Assembly (NCBI GenBank): GCA_963575745.1
Contig: CAUYUJ010005780.1
Span: forward strand, 593,501-657,500
Reading direction: 5' to 3'
DNA length: 64,000 nt
Source of the DNA: Prorocentrum cordatum
Lineage: Eukaryota > Sar > Dinophyceae > Prorocentrales > Prorocentraceae
The position numbers and the translations under genes were made by a program. Below are positions 9,481 to 21,400 of this stretch, one piece after another; the first letter of the stretch is position 1; the number at the start of each line of letters is the position of its first letter. Below the pieces are notes generated by a model. That model worked only from the letters and a program-made list of their open reading frames with translations. It was not told where the DNA came from and did not search any database.

Positions 9481-11980
9481 CATATTGCTAACCAAAGCTG
9501 CCACTGTGCGGGATGGTAATTCAGAGAAGCGGCTCTGGATCATATGCAGTCGGTGCAGGCCGCGAGCCTTGCTCGGCAACAAGGACGAGCCGCCCACTCC
9601 CAAAAGACAAAACCCTGAACACCATCGACTCACCATCTCTTGCCTGATGTGTTCCCACATGGCATCGCCCACCCGGCATGCCACGCACAGCACAGCGCAA
9701 CTTTTGACACGGACCGCGCGTCTCGTGTTGCTCTGTTCGCCCTCGACCAGCCTGGTGCTGCTTCCTTGCAGCCACCATCGCGCCAAGCATGCCTCTTATT
9801 AGGCTTGCACCGATGTCTCATCCAACGGCATTGGGTCACTACTAAGTCCCGCGGCGCTGGCAGGCACAACAACTTAAGCGGCAGGCCGTCTTCTGGCGAG
9901 GCCATACCCTTCAGGGCCAGATTTCATGGAGACCGCCTTGGACACCTAAACTTCAACAGTGGCACCCTGCATCACTACATCTGCAAGCTTCGGCGCTACC
10001 CTGGGATAAAGGGCGCGTCGGGCAACCCATCCACTTGAAGGAGGGATTCGCGTGGCTGCATTTGTAAGGCTTAGCAACAACCAACATAAGCACACAGTCA
10101 TTATTCGTTGTGTGCAGCTTGTGACAGGCAGATACTGCGAGTTTGGGCTAAAACTCCAGACGACAGCATCGCAAGGTCGAGTGTTCAGCCGCATCCGTTC
10201 CATGACGACGGCAAGGTGTTGGAAAACTAGCTCAAGACGTCTCAACGACCCCCCCGAGGCTACAAGACGTTCCCAAGAGAGCCCGAGAGATCAGAGAACC
10301 CCCAGATAAGCTGACAAAGAAGCATTCACCAAGGCCCGAGGAAACCAATAGAAGCGAACATCATCAAGAATTTAAATGTGTCCAGCTTTCAGGGCTGTCC
10401 AGCTTGAGATCCCATTGGGAACTGAAAGAATCTTCAACCAAACCTGCACCTTTAAGCTCCCTGCTGCGCTGCTGTACCGGCACGCTGGCAAAGCTTGCGT
10501 ACGCAAGTAGGAAATTTGTTCCACGACACCTGGGGCAACCCACAAGCGCATACATGTGGCTGCCCTTGGACGGCTCCCCCCGGAATCATGACGTCATTTT
10601 GTTATTCCCGAGCGTCCCACCCTCCACGGGGGGAAATAGCTGTCGAGCCCCGTCTAGAGAAAAAAATCCTCGGGAATCAGGGGACCGGCCAATCTCTGCC
10701 GACGGCACCATCTGGCCAAGCAAGCGCCAGAGCACCCCTCGGCACGCACGGGCTCGTAGCACAGCTACGGGAGACAACCAACGTGCGCGAAACCACGACG
10801 ACAAATATGCCGTTGTCGCTGGAACTATGTCTCACACTTGAGCAGCGACGATCAGAAACGGGTCTCACGCGAGATGGCATAGCGACCTTTTGCAGTGGCT
10901 TACGCGGGCCGCCAGCGCGACACGCCACATTCGAAACGAGGGCGAATACGCGCGACCTTACGCGGGACGCTTACACGCAAGTGTCCGCGCAATCAAACCC
11001 TTTTCCTGCGTCGCTCACTTGCCAGAAGGAAGCTGCACTTGGCCCGCCTTGGCTACCGTGGCACCCACCAGCTCGGAAGGCGCTCTCCCATCCGCTCCCG
11101 CCCCCCTCCCTTGGGCCTTGGGTGCGAGCCAGAATGGGATCAGGGACGGAAGTTTCTGTCTCACGCGATTTGGGGAGGAGGGGGAGGAATGCTGAGAACG
11201 ACAGCGCGTTAAAATCCGGCACTGCAGCGACGATGGCAAGATCTGAAAGAACCCGGGACTCGGGCCGAGGGGGAAGAGGAACAGGGAGGGGGCAAAGCGG
11301 CAGGAGGGGCCGAAGCGATACAAACTTGTCCAGAGCTCGCAATCTAGGACTCCCGCCGGTGGGCTCATTCCCTTGCACTGCTGTGGAGCTCCCTGGGAAC
11401 CCTCCGAGGCGCACTCACACTGGGCGCCCAAGCCGCCCCGTCGAAAAGCGACTCGGAAACACTCAGTCTGGTACCGTACCGCTCGGCCGTGCTCCTGCCC
11501 TGATGCCCGCCTCGAGGCCGTCTGCCAGCGCAGAGACGCCGTCTGTGATGCCGATGTCTCCAGACACTGCGCTCGTGATGGCCTCCTCGAAGTCTGACTC
11601 CTGGAAGACTGCTGCTTAGACGCCGTGGGTTTCGGCAAGAGATAGAGCGGGGAGAACAACGGGGGCAAGAATAAACACGCATGGCGCGTCTCATGCAGTG
11701 AGAGCCTCCGCTTGCAAGCCAACCTTCGGGCAGGCGCCATTTTCGCGGCAAGCTTGTAAGACTGAAAACATGCGACACGGTGGTCATATTGGGGCCGATC
11801 CGAACAATCCTGAACACGAAGAAGCAGGGGCCATGTGTTTTTACCGAGTGATAGTGTCCTGCAAATGGCGATTGTTGCGAAAACGAGTCTACACTTGCCA
11901 AACAGCACCCTCGCCGAAACCGACAAGCTTCCAACAATTGAAAATCACTGAAAACTCAAACATCGAACACCTATGAAGGA
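9480..11980. other. Less repetitive DNA, no gene assigned
   Basis: Mostly non-repetitive. A 374-codon plus-strand frame (10495-11619) and a 303-codon minus-strand frame overlap each other and look random. One short minus-strand block (about 11465-11605) translates to a natural-looking exon-sized peptide containing DFEEAITSAVSGDIGITDG, preceded by a possible TTCCAG acceptor and ended by a stop. It could be a lone exon but matches no family I know. Confidence 0.3.
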
Positions 11981-11984
11981 ATAT

Positions 11985-12925
11985 GCTTCCGATCTGGGCC
12001 ACGTACATATACATGCGTGCGTGGATATGTTACACATACATGTGAACAATTGTATGCATATATAGATATATGTATATATCTAAACATATAGATGCGCCTA
12101 CGCATACACCTATATGTATATCGACACACATCTCCGCCACCGTGCCCTGATGCACGAATTGGAATGTCCTCAAACCCTTGGCCCAATCCCGTAAACATCC
12201 GTCCTCGACGCTGAGGTTATTTCCGCTCAATCTCCCGGAGCTTCCCGCGTGCCCTGTGGGGCGCGTCGCGTTTTGTCGCATGATTTGTTCGGGCCCACGA
12301 GGACCCCAAGACGGGTCAAGAGGGCCCTAGGAGGCCGCCCTGACGGTCCAAGGGTGCCCCGATTCGCCACACGATCACTCCGAAACGCCCAAGATGGCCC
12401 CAAGACAGCCCCAAAAAGCCTTCGAGACGCCCTGAGAGAAGCACATGAGCCTTCCCAAGAGGTCCCCAAGAGGACAACATCATGGATTTCCCGTATGTAG
12501 GTTGTTCCATGACTGTGGCGTTCTCGCATTTTCGTCTTTCCGACGCTCCAAGATGGGCCAAGAGGCCTCCAAGATCGCCCCAAGACGGCCCAAGAGGCTC
12601 CCAAAAAGAGGCCACGACGGCACACGAATGTCCAACGACAGCCCCAAGGAGAGCAAGAGGGGACACATGGACAGACAATCCAAGTCTTCCGCCCCATGGA
12701 AGCCATCAGGAGGCCCTGAGAGGCCCACACGAGGCCACCCAAAAGCCCCCCAAAGGCCCCAAAAAGCCCTCAGGAGGCCCCTAAAACAATCAAAAACTGC
12801 CCCCAAGAGGCCTCAACACTGCATCCACGAAGCCCCCGAGAGGCCTTCCGCGACATCACAACGAGCATCCTCGAGGCCTATGACCCACAGCCCAGGCACG
12901 GTGGCGGAAAGGGCTGCAAGACATT
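11985..12925 (+). repeat. Dispersed CCAAGA-type element, copy 2
   Basis: Second copy of the element at 2306-3165, same orientation and same order of parts. AT-rich ATAC/TATA head (12000-12125); CCGCCACCGTGCCCTGATGC; CCAAGA tract; core with TTCTCGCATTTTCG and TTCCGACGCTCCAAGATGG (12515-12560); AAGTCTTCCGCCCCA; CTGCATCCACGAAGCCCCC; and end CCCAGGCACGGTGGCGG (about 12892-12908). The copies match along their whole length but are clearly diverged, so this is an old family and not a recent duplication. Confidence 0.7.
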
Positions 12926-13074
12926 AGATTCGCGGCCCCCTTGTTGATTTATCACAAGGGCGCCTGGCATGCGAAACGTCCGATGGGTGTTCATTCCTTG
13001 TGAAAAATTGTCCATTGCGCGGGCAATCCGGAAGGGGTAGGAAACACCTTCAACGTCCAGAAAAAACAACACCC

Positions 13075-13730
13075 CAGTACAGCTCAAGTCGGCCTCCAAG
13101 AGGGCTAACATGGCCCCAAGATGCTCTAATATTCCTCCAAGACAACCTAGATGGCCCCAAGATAGCCCAACATGACCCTAAAAGATGTACCCAAGACGGC
13201 CCAAGGTGGCCTCAACATGGCCCAAGACGACCCAAAAGGCCCCCAAGAGGTGTCTGTTTAACACGTCCCAAGCCCGAAGATTCCAAATCTTTGATTTCCC
13301 ATCGGTGTGTCAAGGATTGTGGCATCTGCTTCAAACTGGGCATCCGATGGCCCAAGACGGTTCAAGAGGCCCCGAAGGTTGCCCAAAGGTTGCCCAAGAG
13401 GCCTCCAAGATGGCCCCATGACGGCCCAAAAGGGTCCCAAGACGGCTCCCGAAGGGTCCCAAGACGGCCCAAGAGGCCTCCAGGACGCCAAAAATAGGCT
13501 CCAAGACGACTCTGAAGCGCCCCAAGAGGGCCCCAAGCCAGCCCAGAGAGACTCCCAAGACGGCTTCCGACAGCGTCAGAAGGGCCAGGAACGCCGCAAG
13601 ACAGCCAAAGGGGCCCCCAAGAGGCCCACGAAGGCCCCCCAAAGGCCCCAAGAGACCAAAGGGGGCGCCAAGAGGCCTCCAAGAGGCCGCTAGGAAGCTC
13701 CCAGGGGGCCCCAAGAATGACCCAAGAAGC
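13075..13730 (+). repeat. CCAAGA tract with element core
   Basis: Third block of CCAAGA/CCAAGG words on the plus strand. A spacer at about 13265-13350 resembles the core of the dispersed element. No coding capacity. Confidence 0.6.
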
Positions 13731-14990
13731 TCCGAAGAGTCTCCTCATCCTTCTCCTCACTCCTTTTTCCTCCCTCTCCTCATCCTCCACGTCCTCCCCC
13801 ACGTGTTCCCCGAATGGCTCCCACAACGGCTGGGGGAACGCATGGTTCAATAGCGTGGCGGCACTTTGCCCAAGCGTTGGGACCACATCGGCGTATCCTG
13901 ATCCTAATAGGCAAGGGGCGGCGGTGATTCGCCGTAGGCTTCTGTGATACACATGTATAAACTTCAATATCGTTTCCCAGATCGTGGATTTCCTAGAACG
14001 CCAAGTCCGTCAAACGCGGTCGTGAGACCCACCACGCTCCTTTGCACGTGGAATCCCCAAAGCATTCATGCTTCCAAGACCTCCGGCAACGTGCCCAAAA
14101 GGCACCCTGTCATCGCGTGGACAATGTTGAAATACACATCCGTCGCTCGTGGCCTAACTTCGACAGCGCCTACGAGAATTCCGTCTAGCAACCCGCGCCC
14201 CCCCAGCCCAGGACTGACACTTAACGACGTTGCTCTCAACTGCAATGTGGCGATAAGCTGTCCCGAACACTTGCTGACAAGCCACGCAGAACCTAAAGCA
14301 AGCGGGGGGGTGGGCATGGGGAACTGTACAACCCTGGCATTGTGATCTCGTCCCCTTCGGAGAATGTATGGCGGTTGTCAGAGCGTTCGGAGGACAATGC
14401 GTGCCTCGCCTGGCCATGCTCTGTTCGTTGGGCGCTTTGTTTCTCCCGACACGGTACATCTCTAACGAAGCGGCTGACAATGCCCCCTGCCCGCGGTTCG
14501 ATAGGCAAGGGGGGACAGCTGGACACCCCAACGACCATTCAACCCATAGTAATGGTGTCATGGATCCTCCTGCACTCTCGTGTTCCGCTGGACAACAATT
14601 CTTTCGGCTGCGAACGCCCTCTTGATAGCAGCGCTCGTTCTGGTAGTGTGTCGGAAGACGTGACTCCCTCACTCGCTGAACAAACGCGTCTCCCGCGGTG
14701 GAACACATGTTCGGAAAGGCTGGTTCCAAGCCAGGTGCAATAGGCGGTCTTGACGAACCTCTTCACGACTAGCTCCGACTTCGCTTCCCACGTGCACCTC
14801 GGCGGCAACCTACATTCTTCTACTGCAAACTCATGTCCATGTGTTCTGGGCATAGCACCACAGGTCATGACGTTCGGATCCAGCGAAGACATTATCCGCC
14901 GCCGTGCCGCGAGTCACGAAGAGGAGTGTGCTCAGGTCCCCTCAAACGCCCTAGATTCAAAACTGCACACGCTCCTTGTCATGGTTGCCA
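13730..14990. other. No gene assigned
   Basis: Moderately GC-rich and not obviously repetitive. Overlapping ORFs of 110-190 codons occur on both strands. None shows a recognisable domain. A minus-strand stretch near 14200-14260 has a weak PPR-like flavour (VESNVV) but too little to call. Confidence 0.3.
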
Positions 14991-17270
14991 ACGTGGACCC
15001 CGAACAACACGTGATTAGCACAGTGGGGAAGTCGGCTATGTGGTGCAAACTACGTGGTGTAACCTATGTGATGCAACCGATGTGATGCAACCTATGTGGT
15101 GCAAGCTATGGGATGCAAGCTGCCTGATGCCAGCAACGTTGTGTGGGTGTGGGCTGTGCGGTGCAAACCACGGGGTGTAAGCTACGTGGTGTTGGCTTGA
15201 CCGCGCACCAACTGTGTGTGGTGCAATGTATGTGGTGTAACATGTGCGCTTTAATAGAGGAGGTGTACGTCAATATGGTAAATGGTACAAGCTAGGTGGT
15301 GCGAGCTACGCGGCCGCCCAACGCACGGGGCACCAACGAAGCAAGCACTGGCGCCCACGGGCGGGCACAAAGCGAAGCCTCAGCTGATCCGCGCAACGCA
15401 CGAGGCACCCACGAGGCGCCCGCGGGCGGGTACCAGGCGAATCCTCGGCCGACATTCCCAACGCACGAAGCGCCTACCAGGCGCTCACGAGGCGCCCACG
15501 GGCGGGCAACACGCGACAACTCGGCTGACCCACACATCGAACGAGGCGCACATCAAGGCGCCCACGGGCAGGCACCAAGCGACACCTCGGCTGACCACCC
15601 AGCGCACGAGGCATCCTCGAACCATCCCTGGTTCGGGCACCAGGCGAAACCTCGGCTACCCGAGCACGCTCCTTAAGGCACGAAAGTGGTATGCGGTGCA
15701 AGCCGCAGGGTGTAACAGCACCAATGATGTGTGATGTATGTGGTCCAAGCTGCGCGGTGTATAATGCAAGGTGTGTGGTGCAAGCTCGATGGTGCAACGT
15801 ATGTGGTGGAACAGATTTCTGTACGCACTGGGTTGTCCACTCCACTGCTCGCGCAATCATCCCACCCACCCACCCGTAACTTGCTTGGCCTGCAAAACCC
15901 ATGCGGCGACGATTGTGATGGCTGCTTGAAGTTGACTGGTGCACATTTGCGGCCGCGCTAGCCCGCGCATGCTGGCGCGCGCAGCGGCCAACTAGTTCGG
16001 CGCGACCGACGCGGCCGCGGCTGCGCTGACCAGTGGGCACGTCCCAGCTGGCATTTCAGTAAGAGTCGGCGACTTGGGCGGGCGCGGTATCATGGCAACG
16101 TCGACAACAATAGACACGACGATGATCGTAGTGATGCTAGCGAAGATGATGACAACGGCGACGGCACGGCCAGTGACGGCGCCGATGCTGATCACGCCGA
16201 CGACGATGACGGCGTCTTCGCGTCGGTGATGCAGGTTTTGGAAAGAGTTCGACATGCGCGCGCGGCCGACGCGCGAATGGTGCGCATTGTATTATTTTAC
16301 ACGGACCGCGCCCCCCCAGCAAGCGTGCAAAGGGGTTCGAATGATTCCGACATGCGGCGCGAGAGGCCCGTCTGGCAGACGTAATGAAACTGTTGGGAAT
16401 GTATGGTTTTCCGAATTCGCAAAGGCGCGAGCGCATTTGTTTGGCAACTGCTGTTGCAAAACCATAAGTTTTATATGCTTCGGGAAACTCAGGTTGACAT
16501 CCTACCGAAACCCAAGGTTTTACAAATATTTCGGCGTGCGCACGCGACGACGCGCGCGCGTGTGCACTTCGTCCCGTTACTTGCAAGGGATGGTTGCGAC
16601 AGCACGCGCGCGTGCACCTCGTTATTTGTTTGCGAAAAGGCTCATGGAAACTGATGATACTTGATGAACGAATGTGCGTGCATGAGGCGGGGCCCCGATA
16701 ACTACTGGCCTGTCTGGGATGGTACGAATTCAGATTTAGGGGCCAGAATCGCATGCACATTGCAATACGAAAAAGGGAGACCGTGAACTCCGGGAAGCGG
16801 TGGGGGGTACATCCACTTCTGCCTCTTAGGAAAGGAAACCTATGCGGCCGCCCAGCGTACGAAGTGCCAGCGAGGCAAGCACGGGCACCCATGGGCGGAC
16901 GGACACCAAGCGAAAACTCGGCTGACCAACCCAGCGCACGAGGCATCTTCGAGGTTGACCCAGGCGGGCACCAGGCGAAACCTCGGCTGCCTGAGCAAAC
17001 CCGTTAAGGCAAAAACATGTTGTGCGGTGCAAGCCACGGGGTGTAAGCTATGTTGTGTCAGCTGACCGATCAACATCTACTATGATGTGTCAACTATTCG
17101 GTGATGTAACCTATATGCTATGTGGTGCAAGCTGTATGGTACAAACCAGGTGGTGGAAGCTATGCGGTCGCCCAACGAACGAAGTGCCAGCGAAGCAAGC
17201 ACGGGCGCCCACGGGTGGGCAAAAGGCGAAGCCTTGGCTGACCCACCCAGCACACGATGCGCCGACCGAA
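14990..17270. repeat. Mosaic of two degenerate repeat families
   Basis: Family 1 is a run of words around TATGTGGTGCAAGC / GTGTAAGCTACG (about 15040-15290, 15690-15810 and 17015-17170). Family 2 is an array of about 80 bp containing GCGCACGAGGC, GGCGCCCACGGGCGGGCA and CCTCGGCTGACC (about 15310-15660, 16850-17005, 17170-17265). The two alternate in the same order more than once, so a composite unit has been duplicated. Between 15880 and 16840 I see no gene. Confidence 0.6.
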
Positions 17271-18690
17271 CCCTCCAGCCTGCTGGGAGGAGCGCCGAGT
17301 TCGTGAGGGTCACCACTTTTCGATCGTAAAGGCGCCTTGCCAACATCTGGCCCACAGAGCCAGCAGAGGCCCTCAGCCACTACGAGGAGCGCCATACCTG
17401 TGAGGGCTGCCTCCCGTCGGAAGCCAAAACGCCCAGTTTTAAGCTGGCCCACACAGCCGGCAGAGCCATCCAACCCAACAAGAGAGGTGACATCCCTGTG
17501 ACGATCGCCACTTTTCAAAAACCACGGCGTCAGGTCCACGAGTGGCCAACAGAAATGGCAAAGGCCGCAGGCCCACCAGCAGGGGCGCCATCGAAGTGAG
17601 GGTCGCCACACTTCTAGGGCCAAAACGCCCGGCGCACACCTGGTCCACAGAGCCGGCAGAGCCCTCCAGTCCGCTGGGAGGAGAGCGAATCCTCATGAGG
17701 GTCCAGGCCAACACCTGGCCCACAGAGGCTTCAGGCCCACCAGGCGGGGTGCCTTCCCTGCGAGGGTCGCCGCTCTTCGAAGACCAATGCGCACGGCCCA
17801 CGAAGACTCGGCAGAACCCGCCAACCAGCTGGGAGAAGCGCCGTCCTCGCGAGGGTCGCCACTTTTCGATAGCAAAAGGGCCATCAGCAGGCTTTCAGAC
17901 ACCCACCACGAAGAACGCCACCCCTGTGATGGTCGCACTTCTCGAAAGCCAAAAAGCCCGGCCCACACCTGGCTTTACACAGCTGGCAGAACCTTTTAGC
18001 ACGCTAGGAGGAGCGCCATCCTCGTGAAGGCCGCCACTTGTCGTCGAGGGCAACAGGGGAACCATCCCTGAGTGTCGCAGATATTCGAGAGCCAAAGTGC
18101 CTGACCCACAGCCGCTGTGGGTCAGGCGCTTGCAAAGCCAGCGGTCCTCCAGCCTGCCGACAATCTGGAGTAACGCCTGCAAACAGCCTACACAGCCAGC
18201 AAAAATCGCCTAGCCTCACGAACGGCACCATCTCTGTGAGGGTCGTTTTTTTCTCGAATGCTAAAAAGCCCAGCCCACACCTGGCCCACAGAGCCTGCGA
18301 AGCCTTCAGCCCGCCAAGAAAAATGTCATCCCTGTCAGGTCGTTATTTTTCGAAGGCCAAGGCGCCCGGCCCACAGCTGGCACGCGGAACCCGCAACGGT
18401 TCTCGGTCCACCGCGAGGGGCGCCATCCGTATGGAGGTTTCCATCCCTCGAGGGCCAAGACGCCCAGCCCACAGCTGGCCCGTTGAGCCCGAAGGGCCCT
18501 CCAGCCCGATGGGGGGAACGCCATCCACTTGAGGGTCGCCACGTTGCGAGGGCCACGGCGCCCGTTCCACAGACCCGGCACGGAACTCCGGCTCACCAGG
18601 ATGGGCGCCGTGCCTCTGATGGCCGCCGCGCGCCGAAGGCCAAACCGCCCAGCCCACAGCTGGCCGGCAAAGCCGAAAAGAGGTATCCGA
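17270..18690. repeat. Tandem array of about 105 bp, ~13 copies
   Basis: Degenerate units carry, in order, GAGGGTCGCCACTTTTCGA, GCCAAAACGCCCGGCCCACA, CTGGCCCACAGAGCC, GGCAGAGCCCTCCAGCC and GGAGGAGCGCCATCC. Copies vary by substitutions and small indels. Open frames inside are by-products. The tail of the preceding 80-bp family (17170-17265) runs straight into the first unit. Confidence 0.75.
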
Positions 18691-19130
18691 TAGCACAACT
18701 CTTGATGCCAGGTAAGGACCCCTCATGCCAACTTGTGAGTCGAAGAAATCAGCACGGTTCGCGGTTAAACATACGTTCCTCTGCGCAGGCGAATCACGAG
18801 GGAGGGCGCCCGCCAAATGGAAACACGCGGCGGCGGCGCGGGTGGTTAGCGCCGACGCCCGGCCAACAACACGAGGGCGTCAGGCGCGACGCAAGCGGCG
18901 CCGCTTCAGCGGAGGGGGACAACAGCGCCTCCGCTATAGCGGGGCGGTGGGGGCCAAAATGGTTGCCGATTGGAGAAACATCTGAAGCGGGGGAATGAGG
19001 CACCTCAGCTGGCGGGCGGTGCCGGGACAACTACAAACAAAAAAGGCGAGAAGGCGTGGCCGAGGCAAGCGGACAAACAACTCTTCTTGTTGTTTCTCCC
19101 CCCTCCCCCCCCCCCGCCACTACAATGTCT
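18690..19130. other. No gene seen
   Basis: GC-rich spacer between two arrays. It has a C-rich run at 19098-19112. No gene recognised. Confidence 0.4.
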
Positions 19131-19939
19131 TACCGTCTTACCACGACGACGACCACGACGACGACGACGACGACGACACAGGCGACGGCGACGGCGAATG
19201 GTGATTCACCGCGGATGCTCCACGGTGGTGCGTATTCCCGCTGTGCTCGCCGACGACGGGGTGCCCCAGACACGGGGTGCTACGCTACGAATCCCGCTGT
19301 GGTCGACGACGACGACGACGGCATCGCCGACGACGGACGACGAAGCACTGCGAATGCCCCGGACACGGTGTGCTGCGCTTGGAGTGACGGCGGCGACGAC
19401 GACAACGACGGCGACGGTGACGGCGACGGAGGCGGCGACGGCGACGGCGACAGCGGCGGCGGACGACGACGCATTGCGGATGTCCCACGGGGGGGGGGGC
19501 TGCGCTTCGAATGCCGCTGTAGTCGACGACGATGGCGACAGCGACGGCGACGGCGACAGCGACGACGACGACGACGACGATGACGACGACGACGACGACG
19601 ACGACGACTCAGGCGACGGCGGACGACGACGCACTGCGGATTCTTTAAAGGTGCGGGCGGTGGTGCTGCATATGCCCGCTGGACTGACTGGTCGACGACG
19701 ACAACAACGACGACGGCGACGACGACGACAGCGACGGTGACAGCGACGAACACGATGGACGACGACGACGCGCTGTGGATGCCCCAGACAAGAGGGTGCT
19801 ACGTTGCAAACCCCGCTGTAGTCGACGACGACGACGGCGGCGACGGCGACGACGGACGACGACGCACTGCGGATGCCCCAAAGAGGGTGTGTTGAGCTGC
19901 GAATGCAGGTGCAGCCTGTAGTCGACGACGACGACGACC

Positions 19940-19979
<40 letters not shown>

Positions 19980-20830
19980 CGACGGCGACGGCGACGGCGA
20001 CGACGGACGACGGCAAACGGCGGATGCCCAGGTGACGGGGTGCTACGCTGCGACTCCCCCTGTAGTCTGTAGTCGCCGACGACAACGACAACGACCAGCG
20101 ACGGCGACGGTGACGGCGGCGACGACGTACGACGACGCACTGTGCATGCCACAAAGGGCACGCTGTTCTGCGAGTTTCGCTGTCGTCGACGACGACGGTG
20201 ACGGCGACGGCGGACGACGACGCACTTCGAATGCTCCAAAAAGGGGCGGGCGGGGTTGCTGCGTATGCCCTCTGAACTCGACGACGATGACGACGACTAC
20301 GACGGACGACGACGCACTGCTGATTCCCCAAAATGAGGGCGCTACGCTGCGAGCCCCGGTGTAGTCTACGACGACAACGACGAAACCGACGACGACGACG
20401 ACAGACGACGACGCACTGCGGATACCCCAGAGAGGGTGCGCTGCGCTGCGAATCCCGCTGTAGCCGCCGACGACGGCGACGACGGCGACGATGGCGACGG
20501 CGACGGCGGCGACGGCGACGACGCACGACGATGACGACGACGACGCACTGTGGATGGCCCATGGTTGGGGGGGGGGTGTTGCTGCGCAGGCCCGCTTGAG
20601 TCAACGACGACGGTGACTTCGACGACGACGACGCTGAGGGCGAGGACGAGGACGAAGACGACGACGACGACCACGCGACGGTGAACGACGACGCACTGCG
20701 GATGCTCCAAGGGGGGTGGTGGTTCGATGCGCAGGTCGGCTGCATTCGCCGACGACGACAACGACGACGACGACAACGGACGACGACGACGACGACGACA
20801 TCGACGGCGACGGCGACAACGATTGTGGCA
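19130..20830. repeat. Compound GAC/CGA minisatellite
   Basis: About fourteen units in which a (GAC)n or (GGCGAC)n microsatellite alternates with a spacer of 50-60 bp containing GCACTGCGGATGCCCCA, GGGTGCTACGCTGCGAA and CCCGCTGTAGTCGACGACG. The total period is about 80-150 bp because the triplet tract varies in length. Asp/Ser/Arg homopolymer-like frames on both strands follow from the triplet and are not evidence of genes. Confidence 0.85.
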
Positions 20831-20852
20831 TGTCAGCATGTCGCATGTCAGG

Positions 20853-20927
20853 GATGTATAAGATCCCGATCACAACTTCTATATGTTCGCCTCGGATGTA
20901 TAAGATTCCGATCACAACTTCTATATA
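20853..20927. repeat. Tandem duplication, 43-bp period
   Basis: GGATGTATAAGAT, one variable base, then CCGATCACAACTTCTATAT occurs twice, 43 bp apart, between the GAC array and the copia element. Confidence 0.85.
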
Positions 20928-21000
20928 CGAAAAGCAATCGTTTGGAGGCTGCCGTCCACCCACGGGGCACATAATCCCCTCGGCGAAGCCCGCGACGACC

Positions 21001-21140
21001 CCATGCGAAGAGGGAACTACCCGATGTTATTTTTCAATCCGCCTCAGGCCGGAACGACACTGAGCCGCAAGGGCTTCACATAATCAGTACATCATACAAT
21101 GCATAGCTCTCGGCGGCGCATGCTCTCTGAATCTCTGCAC
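21001..21140 (-). repeat. Terminal direct repeat of copia element (3' side)
   Basis: Matches 27834-27966 in the same orientation at roughly 75-80% by eye. Shared words include CAATCCGC, CAGGCCG, AACGACACT, GGCTTCACA and CGGCGCAT. It lies beyond the end of the RNase H reading frame, so it is probably what is left of the 3' LTR. LTR outer ends cannot be set because the flanks diverge gradually. Confidence 0.65.
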
Positions 21141-21400
21141 TCCTCCTTGGCAACTAGCTCGTTCGCTAGGTAGCCACCAGAACAGGTTCGTCTCTGTGCC
21201 GCGAGCCGGGCATGCACGCGGCGCGAAGCGACTGGAATATATATATATATATATAATATGATCGGAGCACCGATCACGCAACTCTCACGCGGCAAACAGC
21301 TCACGAGGCTCACGCTTCAACATCATGCGACGCCTTGGTAATCGTCCGGCGTAACGAACTCCGTCTCGACCTGCAATGACAGCCCATCCCCTCGAGGTGT

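Noticed and set aside
10495-11619. 374-codon plus-strand ORF
   Set aside because: No recognisable domain and an overlapping long frame on the other strand; composition is not protein-like.
19280-20745. Long Arg/Ser/Asp-rich ORFs
   Set aside because: Direct products of GAC/CGA triplet repeats.
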